Both the position numbers and the translations under genes were made by a program. From Dongia rigui (lineage in GTDB: Bacteria; Pseudomonadota; Alphaproteobacteria; Dongiales; Dongiaceae), in contig NZ_JAXCLX010000001.1 of assembly GCF_034044635.1 (NCBI RefSeq), positions 1,736,001-1,800,000 of the forward strand: a stretch of DNA of 64,000 nucleotides. Direction: 5' to 3'. Of this stretch, positions 38,832 to 48,866 are shown one piece after another (position 1 is the first letter of the stretch; the number at the start of each line of letters is the position of its first letter). Below the pieces are notes generated by a model. The model was not told where the DNA came from and did no database searches. It saw only the letters and a program-made list of their open reading frames with translations.

Positions 38832-39883
38832 CCGGCATCGACGGCTTCGGGCAGGCTGCGATCGGCCTTGGCTGCCGCTGCGAAGTGATCGCGTGCGGCT
38901 TTGGTATCTTTCCTCAGCAGCGCCGCTTCACCGAGATAGTAGTGCGCCTCGGCTTCGAGCCGTCTTGCCACGTTCTTGTTGCTGACCTCGGTCGCGGACA
39001 GCAGGTCCTTTTCCGGCATTTGACCGGCGAGGGTCGCGAGCACCGGCATCGGCCACTTCTCCGGCGGAATTTTTGCGATGATGTCGGTGAGGATCTTTGC
39101 ATCGGCCTTGCCCTTGGGCGCCAAGCCCAGCGCCAGATAGCGGCGCAGGCTGGCGTAAGGGTTGTCGGTGCGCTGGGTCTCGGCCTGCTGGAAATCCTTG
39201 GCGGCCGCCGCCAAATCACCCTTCAGGAACATCGCCCGGCCGCGATTATAGAAGGCCGCCGCCGCCTTCGGGTCCTGCTTCGCTATGGTGCCGAAATCGG
39301 CCGCCGCTTCCAGGAACTTGCCGAGCCGCAGATAGAGCCCGCCGCGATCCATCAAGGCATCGACATCGCCCTTGGCTTGCGCCAGCAGCGCCGTGAGGTC
39401 CTCGACCGCCAGCGCATCGCGCCCCAGCGCCGCCCGCGACCAGGCGCGTTGATACAACGAATCCGGATCACCCGGCACCAGCGTCAGCAACGTGTCGTAA
39501 TCGGCGATTGCCAGATCGTACCGCTTCATGGCGCTGTAAAGCGTGGCGCGGGCATAGAGCACGTCGGTCGCCTTGGGCGTCAGTTTCAGTGCTGCAGAGA
39601 GATCATTGGCAGCGGCCGGCATCTCCGCGCGCTGGCTCTGCATGAGCCCACGGCGGAAAAGAGCCGCAGCCAGAGCCTCGCCCTGCAGCTGGCGGCTTTC
39701 GATGGCGGTGGTGCAAGCGACCACCACCGATTGGGTATCACCCGGCTTCAAGCAAGCGTAGAGCAATGGATTGGTCGGCTTGGGCTGAGCCTTGGGTTGT
39801 TGGCCGGAATCCTGGGCGACAGCCATACCCATCATGCCGATCGCCAGCCAAGCAGCGATCAACCCACGCGCGATGCAATGCAC
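38807..39883 (-). CDS. Exported TPR-repeat protein
   Basis: 358 residues with a signal peptide (cleavage near GMAVA, about residue 23) and a Gln/Pro-rich linker. At least five TPR units follow; clear ones are DVLYARATLYSAMKRYDLAI and AAAAFYNRGRAMFLKGDLAA. A Cys pair precedes the repeats (LLYACLKPGD and VVACTTAI). TPR proteins of this sort scaffold periplasmic complexes. Its stop lies close to the doubtful small frame downstream, and its ATG directly abuts the stop of rlmN upstream on the same strand, so it may be transcribed with rlmN. Confidence 0.8.
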   Translation of the reverse strand: MHCIARGLIAAWLAIGMMGMAVAQDSGQQPKAQPKPTNPLLYACLKPGDTQSVVVACTTAIESRQLQGEALAAALFRRGLMQSQRAEMPAAANDLSAALKLTPKATDVLYARATLYSAMKRYDLAIADYDTLLTLVPGDPDSLYQRAWSRAALGRDALAVEDLTALLAQAKGDVDALMDRGGLYLRLGKFLEAAADFGTIAKQDPKAAAAFYNRGRAMFLKGDLAAAAKDFQQAETQRTDNPYASLRRYLALGLAPKGKADAKILTDIIAKIPPEKWPMPVLATLAGQMPEKDLLSATEVSNKNVARRLEAEAHYYLGEAALLRKDTKAARDHFAAAAKADRSLPEAVDAGWRLKQIQ

Positions 39884-41038
39884 TTAGGCCGCCTCGCCCG
39901 CTGCAGGATTCGCGCGGTCCTTGTCGGAGCGGCGCTGCTTGACGCTGTCGCTCTTCAACTGGCCGCACGCCGCCATGATGTCTTCGCCACGCGGCGTGCG
40001 TACGGGACTGGAATAGCCCGCATCGAAAACGATGTCGGAGAAATCGCGGATGGCTGCCGGCGTCGAGCGCTCGAAGGGCGCGCCCGGCCATGGATTGAAC
40101 GGAATCAGATTGACCTTGGCCGGCACCTTCGAGATCAGCTTCACCAGCGCCCGCGCATCGGCCGGGCTGTCATTGACGCCCTTCAGCATGACGTATTCAA
40201 ACGTGATGCGCCGCGCATTGGAGAGGCCCGGATAATTCTCCAGCGCCGCCATCAATTCCTTGATCGGGTACTTCTTGTTGATCGGCACGATTTCGTTGCG
40301 CAGTTCGTCATTGACGGCATGCAGCGAGATGGCAAGGTTGACGCCGAGCTCGGCACCGCAGCGCTCGATCATCGGCACGACGCCGGCGGTCGACAGGGTG
40401 ATGCGGCGCTTCGAGATGGCAATACCTTCGCCATCCATGACAATCTTCAAGGCCTTCGCCACCTGATCGAAATTATAGAGCGGCTCGCCCATCCCCATCA
40501 TGACGATGTTGGAGAGCATGCGCCCATCCGGCGGGCTCGGCCATTCGCCCAAGTGATCGCGCGCCATCATCACCTGGCCGACGATCTCATTGGCGGTCAG
40601 GTTGCGCACCAGGCGCTGGGTGCCGGTATGGCAGAACTTGCAGGTGAGCGTGCAGCCGACCTGCGAGGAAACGCAGAGTGTCCCGCGATCCTCTTCCGGG
40701 ATATGGACCGTCTCGGCCTTCTGATGGTCGTTGAACTCCAGCAGCCATTTGTGGGTGCCGTCCTTCGAGGCGAGGCTCACCGCGATATCCGGGCGGCCGA
40801 CGAAGAACTTCTCGTCGAGGCGGACACGGAAGTCCTTCGAGAGATTGCTCATCTTCGCAAAGTCGCGCTCGCCGCGGTGATAGAGCCAATGCCACAGCTG
40901 GCGGGCGCGGAATTTCGGCTCGCCCACATCTCCCATCAGCGCTTCCAGTTCCGCGCGCGACAGACCGATAAGGTCGCGGCGCCCCTGTGCGTCGACGGCC
41001 GGGGCGGCGAAGGATTCGGCGTGCTTCTCGATGCTCAT
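39884..41038 (-). CDS. rlmN: 23S rRNA (adenine-C2)-methyltransferase / tRNA A37 C2-methyltransferase
   Basis: Radical-SAM enzyme of 384 residues that methylates A2503 of 23S rRNA and A37 of some tRNAs. The 4Fe-4S motif CTLTCKFC (CX3CX2C) lies in [20 protein letters not shown]. The family-specific regions [17 protein letters not shown] and the mechanistic Cys near the C-terminus (MAACGQL) are present. N-terminal helical region [20 protein letters not shown] is typical. The ATG is complementary to 41036-41038. It is followed immediately by the TPR gene. Confidence 0.96.
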   Translation of the reverse strand: MSIEKHAESFAAPAVDAQGRRDLIGLSRAELEALMGDVGEPKFRARQLWHWLYHRGERDFAKMSNLSKDFRVRLDEKFFVGRPDIAVSLASKDGTHKWLLEFNDHQKAETVHIPEEDRGTLCVSSQVGCTLTCKFCHTGTQRLVRNLTANEIVGQVMMARDHLGEWPSPPDGRMLSNIVMMGMGEPLYNFDQVAKALKIVMDGEGIAISKRRITLSTAGVVPMIERCGAELGVNLAISLHAVNDELRNEIVPINKKYPIKELMAALENYPGLSNARRITFEYVMLKGVNDSPADARALVKLISKVPAKVNLIPFNPWPGAPFERSTPAAIRDFSDIVFDAGYSSPVRTPRGEDIMAACGQLKSDSVKQRRSDKDRANPAAGEAA

Positions 41039-41072
41039 CTGGTCTTCTCGATCTGGCTGGCTGGTGCAGGCT

Positions 41073-41606
41073 TTAGCTCGTGCAGGCCTTGCTCATGGTC
41101 TGGTAGGCCTTGGTGAAACCGGAAAGGTCATAGGTGTCCTGGACCTTGAGGCCCTTCGACGTCGTCGCCGTCACCACCATCTGGTTGGATTTGCGCATCG
41201 CCTGGACCAACGCCTTGTCGTCGGCGCGGCTTTTGACCCAGGCGCGATCATCGGCAACCTCGGTGAACTTGAAGGTGAAGCCGCCGATCTTGACGATGAC
41301 CGGCGACTTCGCCTGCGGCTCAAACCCCAGCACGATGGAGACCTGGTCGAGCGCGCCGATCTCGGGGAAATGCGTCACCAGCGCCGCTGACTTGCCGCGG
41401 TTCTTCACATTGCCCTGCCGGTCGGTGGGCTGGCTCATCGCGTAGCAGGAGCGGTTGCCATCGGCCTCGGCGGTCATCGCCTGCCATTTCTTGAAGGCGC
41501 CCAGGCTCTTCGGGGTATCCGCAGCCAAAGCGGGCGAGAGGGTCGCCGCCATGAGGGCAAACGGCAAGAGCAGGCGTCCGGCAAGAGTGAGGCAATCAAG
41601 GCGCAT
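41073..41606 (-). CDS. Invasion-associated locus B (IalB) family exported protein
   Basis: A 177-residue secreted protein with a signal peptide (cleavage after ALA near residue 29). The mature part has the IalB-family pattern: [20 protein letters not shown] at the front and [17 protein letters not shown] at the end, the two cysteines likely forming a disulfide. IalB was named from Bartonella invasion, but the family is widespread in free-living alphaproteobacteria and its role is unknown. It lies 34 bases upstream of rlmN on the same strand. Confidence 0.8.
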   Translation of the reverse strand: MRLDCLTLAGRLLLPFALMAATLSPALAADTPKSLGAFKKWQAMTAEADGNRSCYAMSQPTDRQGNVKNRGKSAALVTHFPEIGALDQVSIVLGFEPQAKSPVIVKIGGFTFKFTEVADDRAWVKSRADDKALVQAMRKSNQMVVTATTSKGLKVQDTYDLSGFTKAYQTMSKACTS

Positions 41607-41733
41607 GGACTGTCTTTCGCGGGTTCACAGGGAAATCGGGCGCAAGGGCGCTTCAATCGGCGCGCGGGCACTGCCATCATCTAGCAAGGATCGGCGCCGA
41701 AATCCACTCCCCGGCCGCCGAAAAGCCTGTGGA

Positions 41734-42306
41734 TCAATCAGAATTGTGCTGTTTTTTCAGCTGCTTCTGCTTCCACACGGGTAATCCGCGCTTATGTGCC
41801 GCAAGCGGCTTCGCCGGTCCGCCCACCCGGACCGGGCGCTCGGCAAAGCGGCCGAGGCTGATCATGCGATCATACATCACGATGGCGCCGGCCACCGACA
41901 CGTTGACGCAGAACCGCGTCGGGATCTTGATGATGAAATCGCAGCGCGCCTGCATCTCGGGCGAGAGCGAATCCTTCTCCGCCCCCAACACATAGATGGC
42001 CGCCGGCGGATGCGTGAAACTGGGCAGGTCGATCGCATCCTCGGTGATCTCGATGCCGACGATGCGGGCGCCCAAAGGCTGCTGGAAAGCCGCCAGATCC
42101 TCGTAAATCTGCACCGGCATGGAATCGAAGGCGACGGAGGTGTCGGAGGCCAGCACGTCCCGCACATTGAAGCGGGCGCCGATGGTGAAGCAGAAACTGG
42201 CGTGGAAGGCATGGGCGGTGCGCAGCACGGCGCCCAGATTCATCGGCTTCGAGATACCCTCGACGCCGATGGCGAAATAGCCGCGATTGACGGGATTCTG
42301 GCTCAT
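41734..42306 (-). CDS. TrmH (SpoU) family RNA 2'-O-methyltransferase
   Basis: A 190-residue SPOUT-fold methyltransferase. Motif 1 is the N-terminal GISKPMNLGAVLRTAHAF, motif 2 AIYVLGAEKDSLSPEM, and motif 3 IKIPTRFCVNVSVAGAIVMY, which forms the knotted SAM site. It lacks the extra N-terminal RNA-binding domain of RlmB. A basic C-terminal tail (KQKQLKKQ) may bind RNA. The start at 42306 gives the family opening; the target nucleotide is unknown. Confidence 0.88.
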   Translation of the reverse strand: MSQNPVNRGYFAIGVEGISKPMNLGAVLRTAHAFHASFCFTIGARFNVRDVLASDTSVAFDSMPVQIYEDLAAFQQPLGARIVGIEITEDAIDLPSFTHPPAAIYVLGAEKDSLSPEMQARCDFIIKIPTRFCVNVSVAGAIVMYDRMISLGRFAERPVRVGGPAKPLAAHKRGLPVWKQKQLKKQHNSD

Positions 42307-42346
42307 GATGGGCCGGAACCTACCCAACAGGGGCGAAAAAGGCCAG

Positions 42347-43207
42347 CTATCCCGCACCTTGGGTTTTATTGCGCGCAGCGAAGGCGAGGCCCGCCAGGAC
42401 CGTGATGCCACCAGCCAGCGCAAAGCCGCCAGGTGCTTCAGATAAAAGGAAAAAAGCAATAAGCGTGGCAATGACTGGCTGGGCATAGCCCAGGATGGCG
42501 GCGACACTGGCGGCGACTTTGGTGAGGCCTTTGTTGACCAGGAAATAGCCGGCAAAGGTGATGAGGCCGTAAAGCGCCATGAAGCCCGTCTGCCGGAGAT
42601 CGGCCGGGCTGCCATGGGCTTCCCAGATGGTCATGGGCAGGCAGAAGAGGCCGGCACTGAGCAATTCCCAGAAGGTCACCGCCTGGATGTCCTGGTCACG
42701 GCAAAGGCGCGCGGTGATGACGAGGCAGCCGGCATAAAAAAACGCCGCCGTGAGCGCAAGGAGGTTGCCGGTGACGCTGGAATGGCCCGTCCCGAATGAG
42801 CCGAAACCGGGTCCTACCGTCATCAAAATCACGCCGGAAAAGGCGATGAGGCCGCCCGCGATCCACTGCCAGCGCAGGCGCTGTTTCAGGAACAATATCT
42901 CGATCGCCGCCACCAGGAGGGGGTAGAGCATGACCAGAAGCGCCGCTTCCATCACGGTCGTCGTCATGATGGCGATGTTCCACAGCACCAGATCGGCGGC
43001 CAGCAGGAAGCCCGCAAAAACCACCCATAACAAAACCTTGGGCGCCAAGACGACGCGCGCCCGGGCAAACAGCAGCGACAGGATGGCCGCCACCAGCAGC
43101 CGCCAGCAGGCGGTCGAGCCGGGGTCGAGCGGCGACAGGCGCACCAGGATGGGGCTGAAACCGGAGAGCAAAATGCCCAAACCAAGGGCCAGATGGGCGG
43201 GATGCAT
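42347..43207 (-). CDS. EamA (DMT) family exporter
   Basis: Inner-membrane protein of 286 residues with about ten helices in two EamA repeats; the repeat signature appears in LLSGFSPILVRLSPLDPGST and again in the second half (GFMALYGLITFAGYFLVNKG). Members of this drug/metabolite transporter superfamily often export amino acids or metabolites. It is divergent from a CGNR-type regulator, and one of four operator-like half-sites lies directly upstream of its ATG. This suggests control by that regulator. The substrate is unknown. Confidence 0.88.
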   Translation of the reverse strand: MHPAHLALGLGILLSGFSPILVRLSPLDPGSTACWRLLVAAILSLLFARARVVLAPKVLLWVVFAGFLLAADLVLWNIAIMTTTVMEAALLVMLYPLLVAAIEILFLKQRLRWQWIAGGLIAFSGVILMTVGPGFGSFGTGHSSVTGNLLALTAAFFYAGCLVITARLCRDQDIQAVTFWELLSAGLFCLPMTIWEAHGSPADLRQTGFMALYGLITFAGYFLVNKGLTKVAASVAAILGYAQPVIATLIAFFLLSEAPGGFALAGGITVLAGLAFAARNKTQGAG

Positions 43208-43209
43208 GC

Positions 43210-43287
43210 TGTAACCATTGAAAGTCTGTTTGGCGGTTACAATGCCGCGTGCTACTGTAACCAGTCAATTGAGTTTTAGTGGTTACA
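43210..43287. promoter_or_regulatory. Fourfold operator array between EamA exporter and CGNR regulator
   Basis: Four 8-base half-sites: TGTAACCA at 43210-43217 and 43256-43263, CGGTTACA at 43234-43241 and TGGTTACA at 43280-43287. They form two inverted pairs, each with a 16-base spacer, set exactly 46 bases apart. This is consistent with binding of two dimers by one regulator. Confidence 0.8.
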
Positions 43288-43290
43288 GCT

Positions 43291-43899
43291 GTGAGCCAGA
43301 TCGACAGCCCAAACGTTATTCCCCCATTCGCCAGCCCACTGCCGGCACGGGTTCCGAAGTCGGAATTCGTGGCCGGGCGGCTCAGCCTCGCCTTCTGCAA
43401 CACGGTGGCGCTGCCCGATGCCGCCGACCGGCTGGGGGATGCGGCCGCCTTGATGGGCTGGGCAGACCGCGCTGGGTTCAAGGCATTCGCCCCACCGGCG
43501 CCGGACGTTTTTACCGGCTTGCTGGAAGTGCGCGAAATCCTGCGCGTCATCTTCACGGCGCTCGCCACCGGTCGCGCACCCGATGCCGCGGCGCTCGACC
43601 GCCTGGCCGCGCTGGCGCCGCCGCTGCACCTTTCCTGGAACGACGCCGAGAACCGCGCCGAGCCGCAGCCACAAGATCTCGACCCGCTTGGCAGCTTGAG
43701 GGACGCAATCGTCCGAGATGCCATCGCCCTGCTGACCGGGCCCGATGTCATCCGCATCAAGCAATGCCCGGCCGAGGATTGCCGCTGGTTCTTCTTCGAC
43801 ACCAGCAAGAACGGCAAGCGCCGCTGGTGCGCGATGTCGGATTGCGGCGTGAAGGCCAAGGTCAACCGCTATCGCGGTCGGCACATGGCGGCCTTCTAG
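43291..43899 (+). CDS. CGNR zinc-finger (ABATE domain) transcriptional regulator
   Basis: About 202 residues. An N-terminal ABATE-type domain (VAGRLSLAFCNTVALPDAAD) may bind a small ligand. The C-terminal treble-clef finger has Cys pairs CPAEDC and CAMSDC within FFDTSKNGKRRWC, then GVKAKVNRYR in place of the eponymous CGNR. Such proteins are presumed DNA-binding regulators. I prefer the GTG at 43291; the GTG at 43279 would place an operator half-site inside the coding region. Divergent from the EamA exporter, and probably controlling it and itself. Confidence 0.82.
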   Translation: MSQIDSPNVIPPFASPLPARVPKSEFVAGRLSLAFCNTVALPDAADRLGDAAALMGWADRAGFKAFAPPAPDVFTGLLEVREILRVIFTALATGRAPDAAALDRLAALAPPLHLSWNDAENRAEPQPQDLDPLGSLRDAIVRDAIALLTGPDVIRIKQCPAEDCRWFFFDTSKNGKRRWCAMSDCGVKAKVNRYRGRHMAAF

Positions 43900-43986
43900 G
43901 GGCGGTTGCCAGAAGGCGGCCTTCGGCGCATTCTCCCCCACCAAAAATGCCGACAAAAATAGCCGCCGCAACAGAGTACCTGCCCC

Positions 43987-45081
43987 ATGAACGATCACAG
44001 CCATACCCACGACCATCCGCACCCGCGCGCACAGCCGCACGCACATGCCGACCTGCCGCAAGGCGACAGCCCGATCCTGGTCGAGGTGTGGCGCGGCAAT
44101 CTGGTGGAAAGCCGGCACCGGGCGATTGCGGCGGTGGTCGATGCCCATGGCCGCGTGGTGAAATCCTGGGGCGATATCGACCGCCCGATCTATGGCCGCT
44201 CCTCGATCAAGCCGTTGCTCGCCATCCCGCTGGTGGAATCCGGTGCCGCCGACCGCTATAGCCTCAGCGAGAAAGAGATTGCCCTGGCCTGTGCGTCGCA
44301 TAGCGGCGAGCCGGGCCATGTCGAGGCCGTGAATGCATGGCTGGGCAAGATCGGCCTCACGGCAGACAACCTCGAATGCGGTGCGCATTATCCTTATTAC
44401 GAGCCCGCCATGCACGACATGCTGCGAGGTGGTGTCACCCCGACGCGCGCCCACAACAATTGTTCCGGCAAGCATACCGGGTTTCTCAGCACCGCTGTGC
44501 ATCTGGGCGAAGCACCTAAGGGCTATATCCAATACGAGCACAAGGTCCAGCAGCGCCTGGTTGGCATTCTGGAGCAGATGTGCGGCACCGATTTGACCGG
44601 TGTCCCGCGCGGCATCGACGGCTGCGGCATTCCCACCATCGCCTTTCCGGTGGGCCACCATGCGCTTGGCATGGCGCAAATGGCGGATCCACATCATCTG
44701 CCGCCCGCACGGGCCGCCGCTTGCAGCCGCATCCTCACCGCGATGTCGCATGAGCCGTGGTATGTGGCGGGGACGACGCGCTTTTGCACCGACATCATGC
44801 AAGTGACCGGCACCAAGGCCGCGATCAAGACCGGCGCCGAGGGCGTCTATATGGGCGCCTTCCCGGAACTGGGCCTCGGCTTCTGCCTGAAGATCGAGGA
44901 CGGCAACGGCCGCGGCGCCGAAGTCGTCATGGGCCAGTTGCTGCGCCATTTCGACATCATCGATGCGGATCAAGCGGAGCAGTTGAAACAGTCTTTGAAC
45001 CCCACGCTCAAAAACTGGGCGGGGACAGCCGTTGGCAAGATCACGCCAGCCCCTTTGCTGCACGAGACGGCACCGTTTTAA
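43987..45081 (+). CDS. L-asparaginase (Rhizobium etli AnsA-type II family)
   Basis: 364 residues. A His-rich N-terminal extension (12 His in the first 27 residues) may bind metal, which is unusual for the family. The body matches the asparaginase_II family: RPIYGRSSIKPLLAIPLVES with the Ser-Lys pair, ACASHSGEPGHVEAVNAWL, and the NNCSGKHTGFL motif that carries the other catalytic residues. It hydrolyses asparagine to aspartate and ammonia, probably in the cytosol because no signal peptide is visible. It follows the CGNR regulator after 87 bases on the same strand. Confidence 0.88.
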   Translation: MNDHSHTHDHPHPRAQPHAHADLPQGDSPILVEVWRGNLVESRHRAIAAVVDAHGRVVKSWGDIDRPIYGRSSIKPLLAIPLVESGAADRYSLSEKEIALACASHSGEPGHVEAVNAWLGKIGLTADNLECGAHYPYYEPAMHDMLRGGVTPTRAHNNCSGKHTGFLSTAVHLGEAPKGYIQYEHKVQQRLVGILEQMCGTDLTGVPRGIDGCGIPTIAFPVGHHALGMAQMADPHHLPPARAAACSRILTAMSHEPWYVAGTTRFCTDIMQVTGTKAAIKTGAEGVYMGAFPELGLGFCLKIEDGNGRGAEVVMGQLLRHFDIIDADQAEQLKQSLNPTLKNWAGTAVGKITPAPLLHETAPF

Positions 45082-45138
45082 GCAGCGACCGATTCCAGCC
45101 GACCCACCCCCTCTCGCCGACAGCGCGCTCCCATCTCC

Positions 45139-47313
45139 TCAATCGCCTGGACTGCGGACCTTCGGCTCGCGGGACCAGAGACGGTGTTGCTTGGCGGCGG
45201 CGATGAACGCCTTCAATCCCGCTCCGCCTTCGATATCGACGACCGCTTCGTCGACCTCAATGCCGGCCTTGGTGAGGAGCGGTGCAGCCGCGGCGTTGTG
45301 GCCGATGGCCTTGAGATGCCCGAACGCATCGCGCAGCCAGTCTATGGCGGCAGCTTCTCTGAGCAGCCCCGCGACACCGTCCTTTGAGGGAATGGCGATC
45401 ACCGCATCGAACACGACCGAAGGCGCCGCGTATAGCGCGTGGTCGATCGGAAGTTCGGCGCCGTCATCGCCGCTTACACCGCTGACGCGCGGGCCAACGA
45501 GTTCGACCTTTGCGCCCTCCTTCATCGCCGCCTTGTAGATGGCAGCGATGAGGGCCGCCGATGAACCCTCGGTCACCAACACGCCTACTTTCCGGCCCTT
45601 GATGGTTTGCGGCGCCTTGGCGAGGAGGCTGAGGGCCGGCGACGGCTTCAGAGTCTTCGGTTCGGCAAAGGCACGGACCAGGGCGGGATCGATCTCCATG
45701 CCGAGTGCTTCTGCAACCTTGGCACCAAGGTCCTTATGAACAATGTTGAGATGCGCAAGCATGCGCGCGCGGATCGCCGGGCGCGAGACCTTGCCCAGTT
45801 CGAAGGCGAAGGCGCCAACAATATGGTCCTGCTCCGGCTTGGTCTGCGACAGGAAGAACTGCCGGGCTTGACTGTAGTGGTCGCCAAAGCTCTCGGCGCG
45901 CCCCCGCACCTTATCGCTTTGCACGACGGGATAGGGATCGGGATGGCTGACGAAACCATCTGTCGGCGATTCCCGCGGCGCCTCCGGGTCCAGTGAATTG
46001 GGCTCGTAGTTCACCTGGCCCTTGGGGACCTGCATCTGCATGTGGCCGTCGCGCTGCAGATTGCGGAACGGGCATTTGGGCTGATTGATCGGAATCTGGT
46101 GGAAGTTTGGCCCGCCAAGACGGATGAGCTGGGTGTCGAGATAGGAGAAGAGCCGTCCCTGCAGCAGCGGGTCGTTGCTGAAATCGATGCCGGGAACCAC
46201 ATGTCCGGGATGAAACGCGACCTGCTCGGTCTCGGCAAAGAAGTTGTCGGGGTTGCGGTTGAGCGTCATCTTGCCCACGACCTGCAGCGGCACCAGTTCT
46301 TCAGGGATGAGCTTGGTGGCATCCAGCACGTCGAAATCGAAACTGTCGGCGAACTTCTCGTCGAAGACCTGGAAGGCCAGTTCATATTCCGGGAAGTTGC
46401 CGGCATCGATCGCTTCCCACAAATCGCGCCGGTGGAAGTCGTAATCGGCGCCGCCGAGCTTCACCGCTTCATCCCAGACCAGGGAAAAGCTGCCATTGAG
46501 CGGCCGCCAGTGGAATTTGACAAAGCTCGCCTTTCCCTTCGCGTCGATCAAACGGAAGGTGTGAACGCCGAAACCTTCCATCATCCGATAGGAGCGCGGG
46601 ATGGCGCGGTCAGACATGACCCAGGTCAGCATATGCATGCTTTCGGGCATCAGGGAGACGAAGTCCCAGAACGTGTCATGGGCGGATGCCGCCTGCGGAA
46701 AGCCGCGATCAGGTTCCATCTTCACCGAATGCACTAGATCGGGGAACTTCATCGCATCCTGGATGAAGAAGACGGGGATGTTGTTGCCGACGAGATCGAA
46801 ATTGCCTTCCGAGGTATAGAATTTGACCGCAAAGCCACGCACATCGCGCGCGGTGTCGATCGACCCGGCGCCGCCCGCCACGGTCGAGAAGCGCACGAAA
46901 ACGGGCGTCTTCACCTTCGGGTCTTGCAGAAAGGCAGCCTTGGTCACATGGCCCTGTGATTGATAGACCTGGAAGGTGCCGTGCGCGCCCGAGCCGCGTG
47001 CATGCACGATGCGCTCCGGAATGCGCTCATGGTCAAAATGCGTGATCTTCTCGCGCAGGATGAAATCTTCGAGCAGGCTGGGTCCGCGGTCACCTTGGCG
47101 CAATGAGTTCTGATTGTCGGAGATCACCGTGCCTTGGTTGCTGGTGAGGCGCGAATTGGACCCAGCAGCGCGTTGATGCGTTTCGCCACCCTGGCCGATT
47201 GAGCCGCGCAAGGCATCCGCATCGCCTTTGGCGCCGAAGGCTTTCGGTTTTGCCGATGCAGTCTTAGCAGACGGCTTCGCGGCTGCATTCTTCGAAGTCT
47301 TGCTGGGGGCCAT
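45139..47313 (-). CDS. katE: Large-subunit monofunctional catalase (HPII type)
   Basis: Heme catalase of 724 residues degrading hydrogen peroxide. An Ala/Lys/Ser-rich N-terminal tail precedes the core. The distal His is in [15 protein letters not shown], the conserved Asn further on, and the proximal heme Tyr in [15 protein letters not shown]. The final ~150 residues form the flavodoxin/DJ-1-like domain seen only in large-subunit catalases ([20 protein letters not shown]). It converges with the asparaginase gene. No OxyR-type site was recognised upstream. Confidence 0.95.
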   Translation of the reverse strand: MAPSKTSKNAAAKPSAKTASAKPKAFGAKGDADALRGSIGQGGETHQRAAGSNSRLTSNQGTVISDNQNSLRQGDRGPSLLEDFILREKITHFDHERIPERIVHARGSGAHGTFQVYQSQGHVTKAAFLQDPKVKTPVFVRFSTVAGGAGSIDTARDVRGFAVKFYTSEGNFDLVGNNIPVFFIQDAMKFPDLVHSVKMEPDRGFPQAASAHDTFWDFVSLMPESMHMLTWVMSDRAIPRSYRMMEGFGVHTFRLIDAKGKASFVKFHWRPLNGSFSLVWDEAVKLGGADYDFHRRDLWEAIDAGNFPEYELAFQVFDEKFADSFDFDVLDATKLIPEELVPLQVVGKMTLNRNPDNFFAETEQVAFHPGHVVPGIDFSNDPLLQGRLFSYLDTQLIRLGGPNFHQIPINQPKCPFRNLQRDGHMQMQVPKGQVNYEPNSLDPEAPRESPTDGFVSHPDPYPVVQSDKVRGRAESFGDHYSQARQFFLSQTKPEQDHIVGAFAFELGKVSRPAIRARMLAHLNIVHKDLGAKVAEALGMEIDPALVRAFAEPKTLKPSPALSLLAKAPQTIKGRKVGVLVTEGSSAALIAAIYKAAMKEGAKVELVGPRVSGVSGDDGAELPIDHALYAAPSVVFDAVIAIPSKDGVAGLLREAAAIDWLRDAFGHLKAIGHNAAAAPLLTKAGIEVDEAVVDIEGGAGLKAFIAAAKQHRLWSREPKVRSPGD

Positions 47314-47510
47314 GGGCGGGCATCCTTGCTTTTATGGAACTGTTCTAATCTTCACTCGCGCAACCCGCTGGCGCGGCGCCCGTTCCGGCGCAGGCGCTAT
47401 TCGGAGATAGATGCGATGAGCGACATGTTGCGGCGCAAGAAAGTTTGCGGTCGCTCGCCCCAGGTGGCGGTGACATGATGCCAGCCAAAACTGCCCCAAG
47501 GAGAGATCAG

Positions 47511-48785
47511 ATGAAGTCGAGCTATCGGCAAGGATCGATCGGCAATCGCAAACTCAGCCCAGAAACCTTGATGACGAGCTACGGCTACGACCCCTTCCTG
47601 TCGGAGGGTTCGGTGAAGCCGCCCGTCTTTCTCACCTCGACCTTCGCGTTCAAATCGGCCGAGGACGGGAAGGATTTCTTTGATTACGTTTCCGGCCGCC
47701 GCGTGCCCCCCAATGCCCAGGACGCCGGCCTCGTCTATTCGCGCTTCAACCACCCCAATCTGCAGATCGTCGAAGAACGTCTCGCCGTGCTTGAGGGCGG
47801 GGAAGGCGCGTTGATGTTTGCCAGCGGCATGGCTGCGATCACGGCGGCGATTCTCGCTTTCGCACGCCCCGGCGACACCATCATCCACAGCCAACCGCTT
47901 TACGGCGGCACGGAAACCTTGCTGGTGGGGACGCTGGCGCCCTTCGGCTTGAAGGCGCAGGGTTTCATGGATGGGCTGCATGAAGCAGCGGTGATGGATG
48001 CGGTGAAACGCAGCGAGGGTACCAAAGTGCCCATCATCTATGTCGAAAGCCCGGCCAATCCCACCTGCGGCATCGTCGATTTCGAACTGATGACGCGGGC
48101 CGCTGACGTGATCGAGAAGCGGCAGGGCTCGCGACCGCTGATCGTCGTCGACAACACCATGCTGGGGCCGATTTTCCAGCAACCCCTGCAATTCGGCGCA
48201 GATATCATCGTCTATTCGCTGACCAAGTATGTCGGTGGGCATAGCGATCTGGTGGCCGGTGCCGTGATCGGCAGCACCGCCAATCTCGGCCCCATCCGCA
48301 AGATCCGCTCGGCCTTCGGCATGCAACTCGATCCGCATTCCAGCTGGATGCTGGGGCGGTCGCTGGAGACCTTGCATCTGCGCATGGAACGCGCCAGCAA
48401 CTCAGCGGCCGAGATCGCGCGCTATTTGAGCACGCACCCCAAGGTGGTTGCGGTCTATCACCCGGATTTCATCAAGGACGCGGCCTATCAGCGCGCCTAC
48501 AAGAAATCGGCACAAGCCGGGGGGTCGACCTTTTCCTTCACGCTGAAGAGCGGCGAGGCCGGCGCCTTCCGGTTCCTGAACGATTTACATCTCTTCACGC
48601 TGGCCGTCAGTCTCGGCGGCACGGAATCGCTCATCTCGCACCCAGCCTCGACAACGCATTCAGGTGTCGCCAAGGAAATCCGCGACAAGGTCGGCGTCAC
48701 CGATGCGCTGGTGCGCGTGTCAGTGGGGTTGGAAAACCCGCAGGACCTGATTGCGGATCTGGAGGGTGCGCTGGAGAAGGTGTGA
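47511..48785 (+). CDS. Cystathionine gamma-synthase family PLP enzyme
   Basis: Fold-type I PLP enzyme of 424 residues (Cys/Met metabolism family). AAGGAGA at 47498-47504 supports the ATG at 47511. Key features are ALMFASGMAAITAAILAF, the phosphate-binding SQPLYGGTETL, ESPANPTCGIVDF and the Schiff-base Lys in VYSLTKYVGGHSDLVAG. Possible activities include cystathionine gamma-synthase, methionine gamma-lyase or a trans-sulfuration enzyme; motifs do not separate these. A 13-residue longer insertion (YVSGRRVPPNAQDAG) before YSRFNHPN is like the less characterised CGS-like group. Confidence 0.85.
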   Translation: MKSSYRQGSIGNRKLSPETLMTSYGYDPFLSEGSVKPPVFLTSTFAFKSAEDGKDFFDYVSGRRVPPNAQDAGLVYSRFNHPNLQIVEERLAVLEGGEGALMFASGMAAITAAILAFARPGDTIIHSQPLYGGTETLLVGTLAPFGLKAQGFMDGLHEAAVMDAVKRSEGTKVPIIYVESPANPTCGIVDFELMTRAADVIEKRQGSRPLIVVDNTMLGPIFQQPLQFGADIIVYSLTKYVGGHSDLVAGAVIGSTANLGPIRKIRSAFGMQLDPHSSWMLGRSLETLHLRMERASNSAAEIARYLSTHPKVVAVYHPDFIKDAAYQRAYKKSAQAGGSTFSFTLKSGEAGAFRFLNDLHLFTLAVSLGGTESLISHPASTTHSGVAKEIRDKVGVTDALVRVSVGLENPQDLIADLEGALEKV

Positions 48786-48807
48786 GTGGAAGTCGAGGAC
48801 AGACTTA

Positions 48808-48842
48808 ATTGTCATGCCCCGGCTTGGCCGGGGCATGACAAT
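48808..48842. repeat. Perfect palindromic hairpin of the dispersed repeat type
   Basis: A 16-base perfect stem (48808-48823 against 48827-48842) with a TTG loop; core CATGCCCCGGC. It lies between convergent genes and could also act as a bidirectional terminator, although T-tracts are poor. Confidence 0.85.
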
Positions 48843-48866
48843 CAGAATAACGGCGAAACGACAGCC

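Noticed and set aside
43279-43290. GTG at 43279 as the CGNR regulator start
   Set aside because: It would place an operator half-site within the coding sequence; the GTG at 43291 avoids this.
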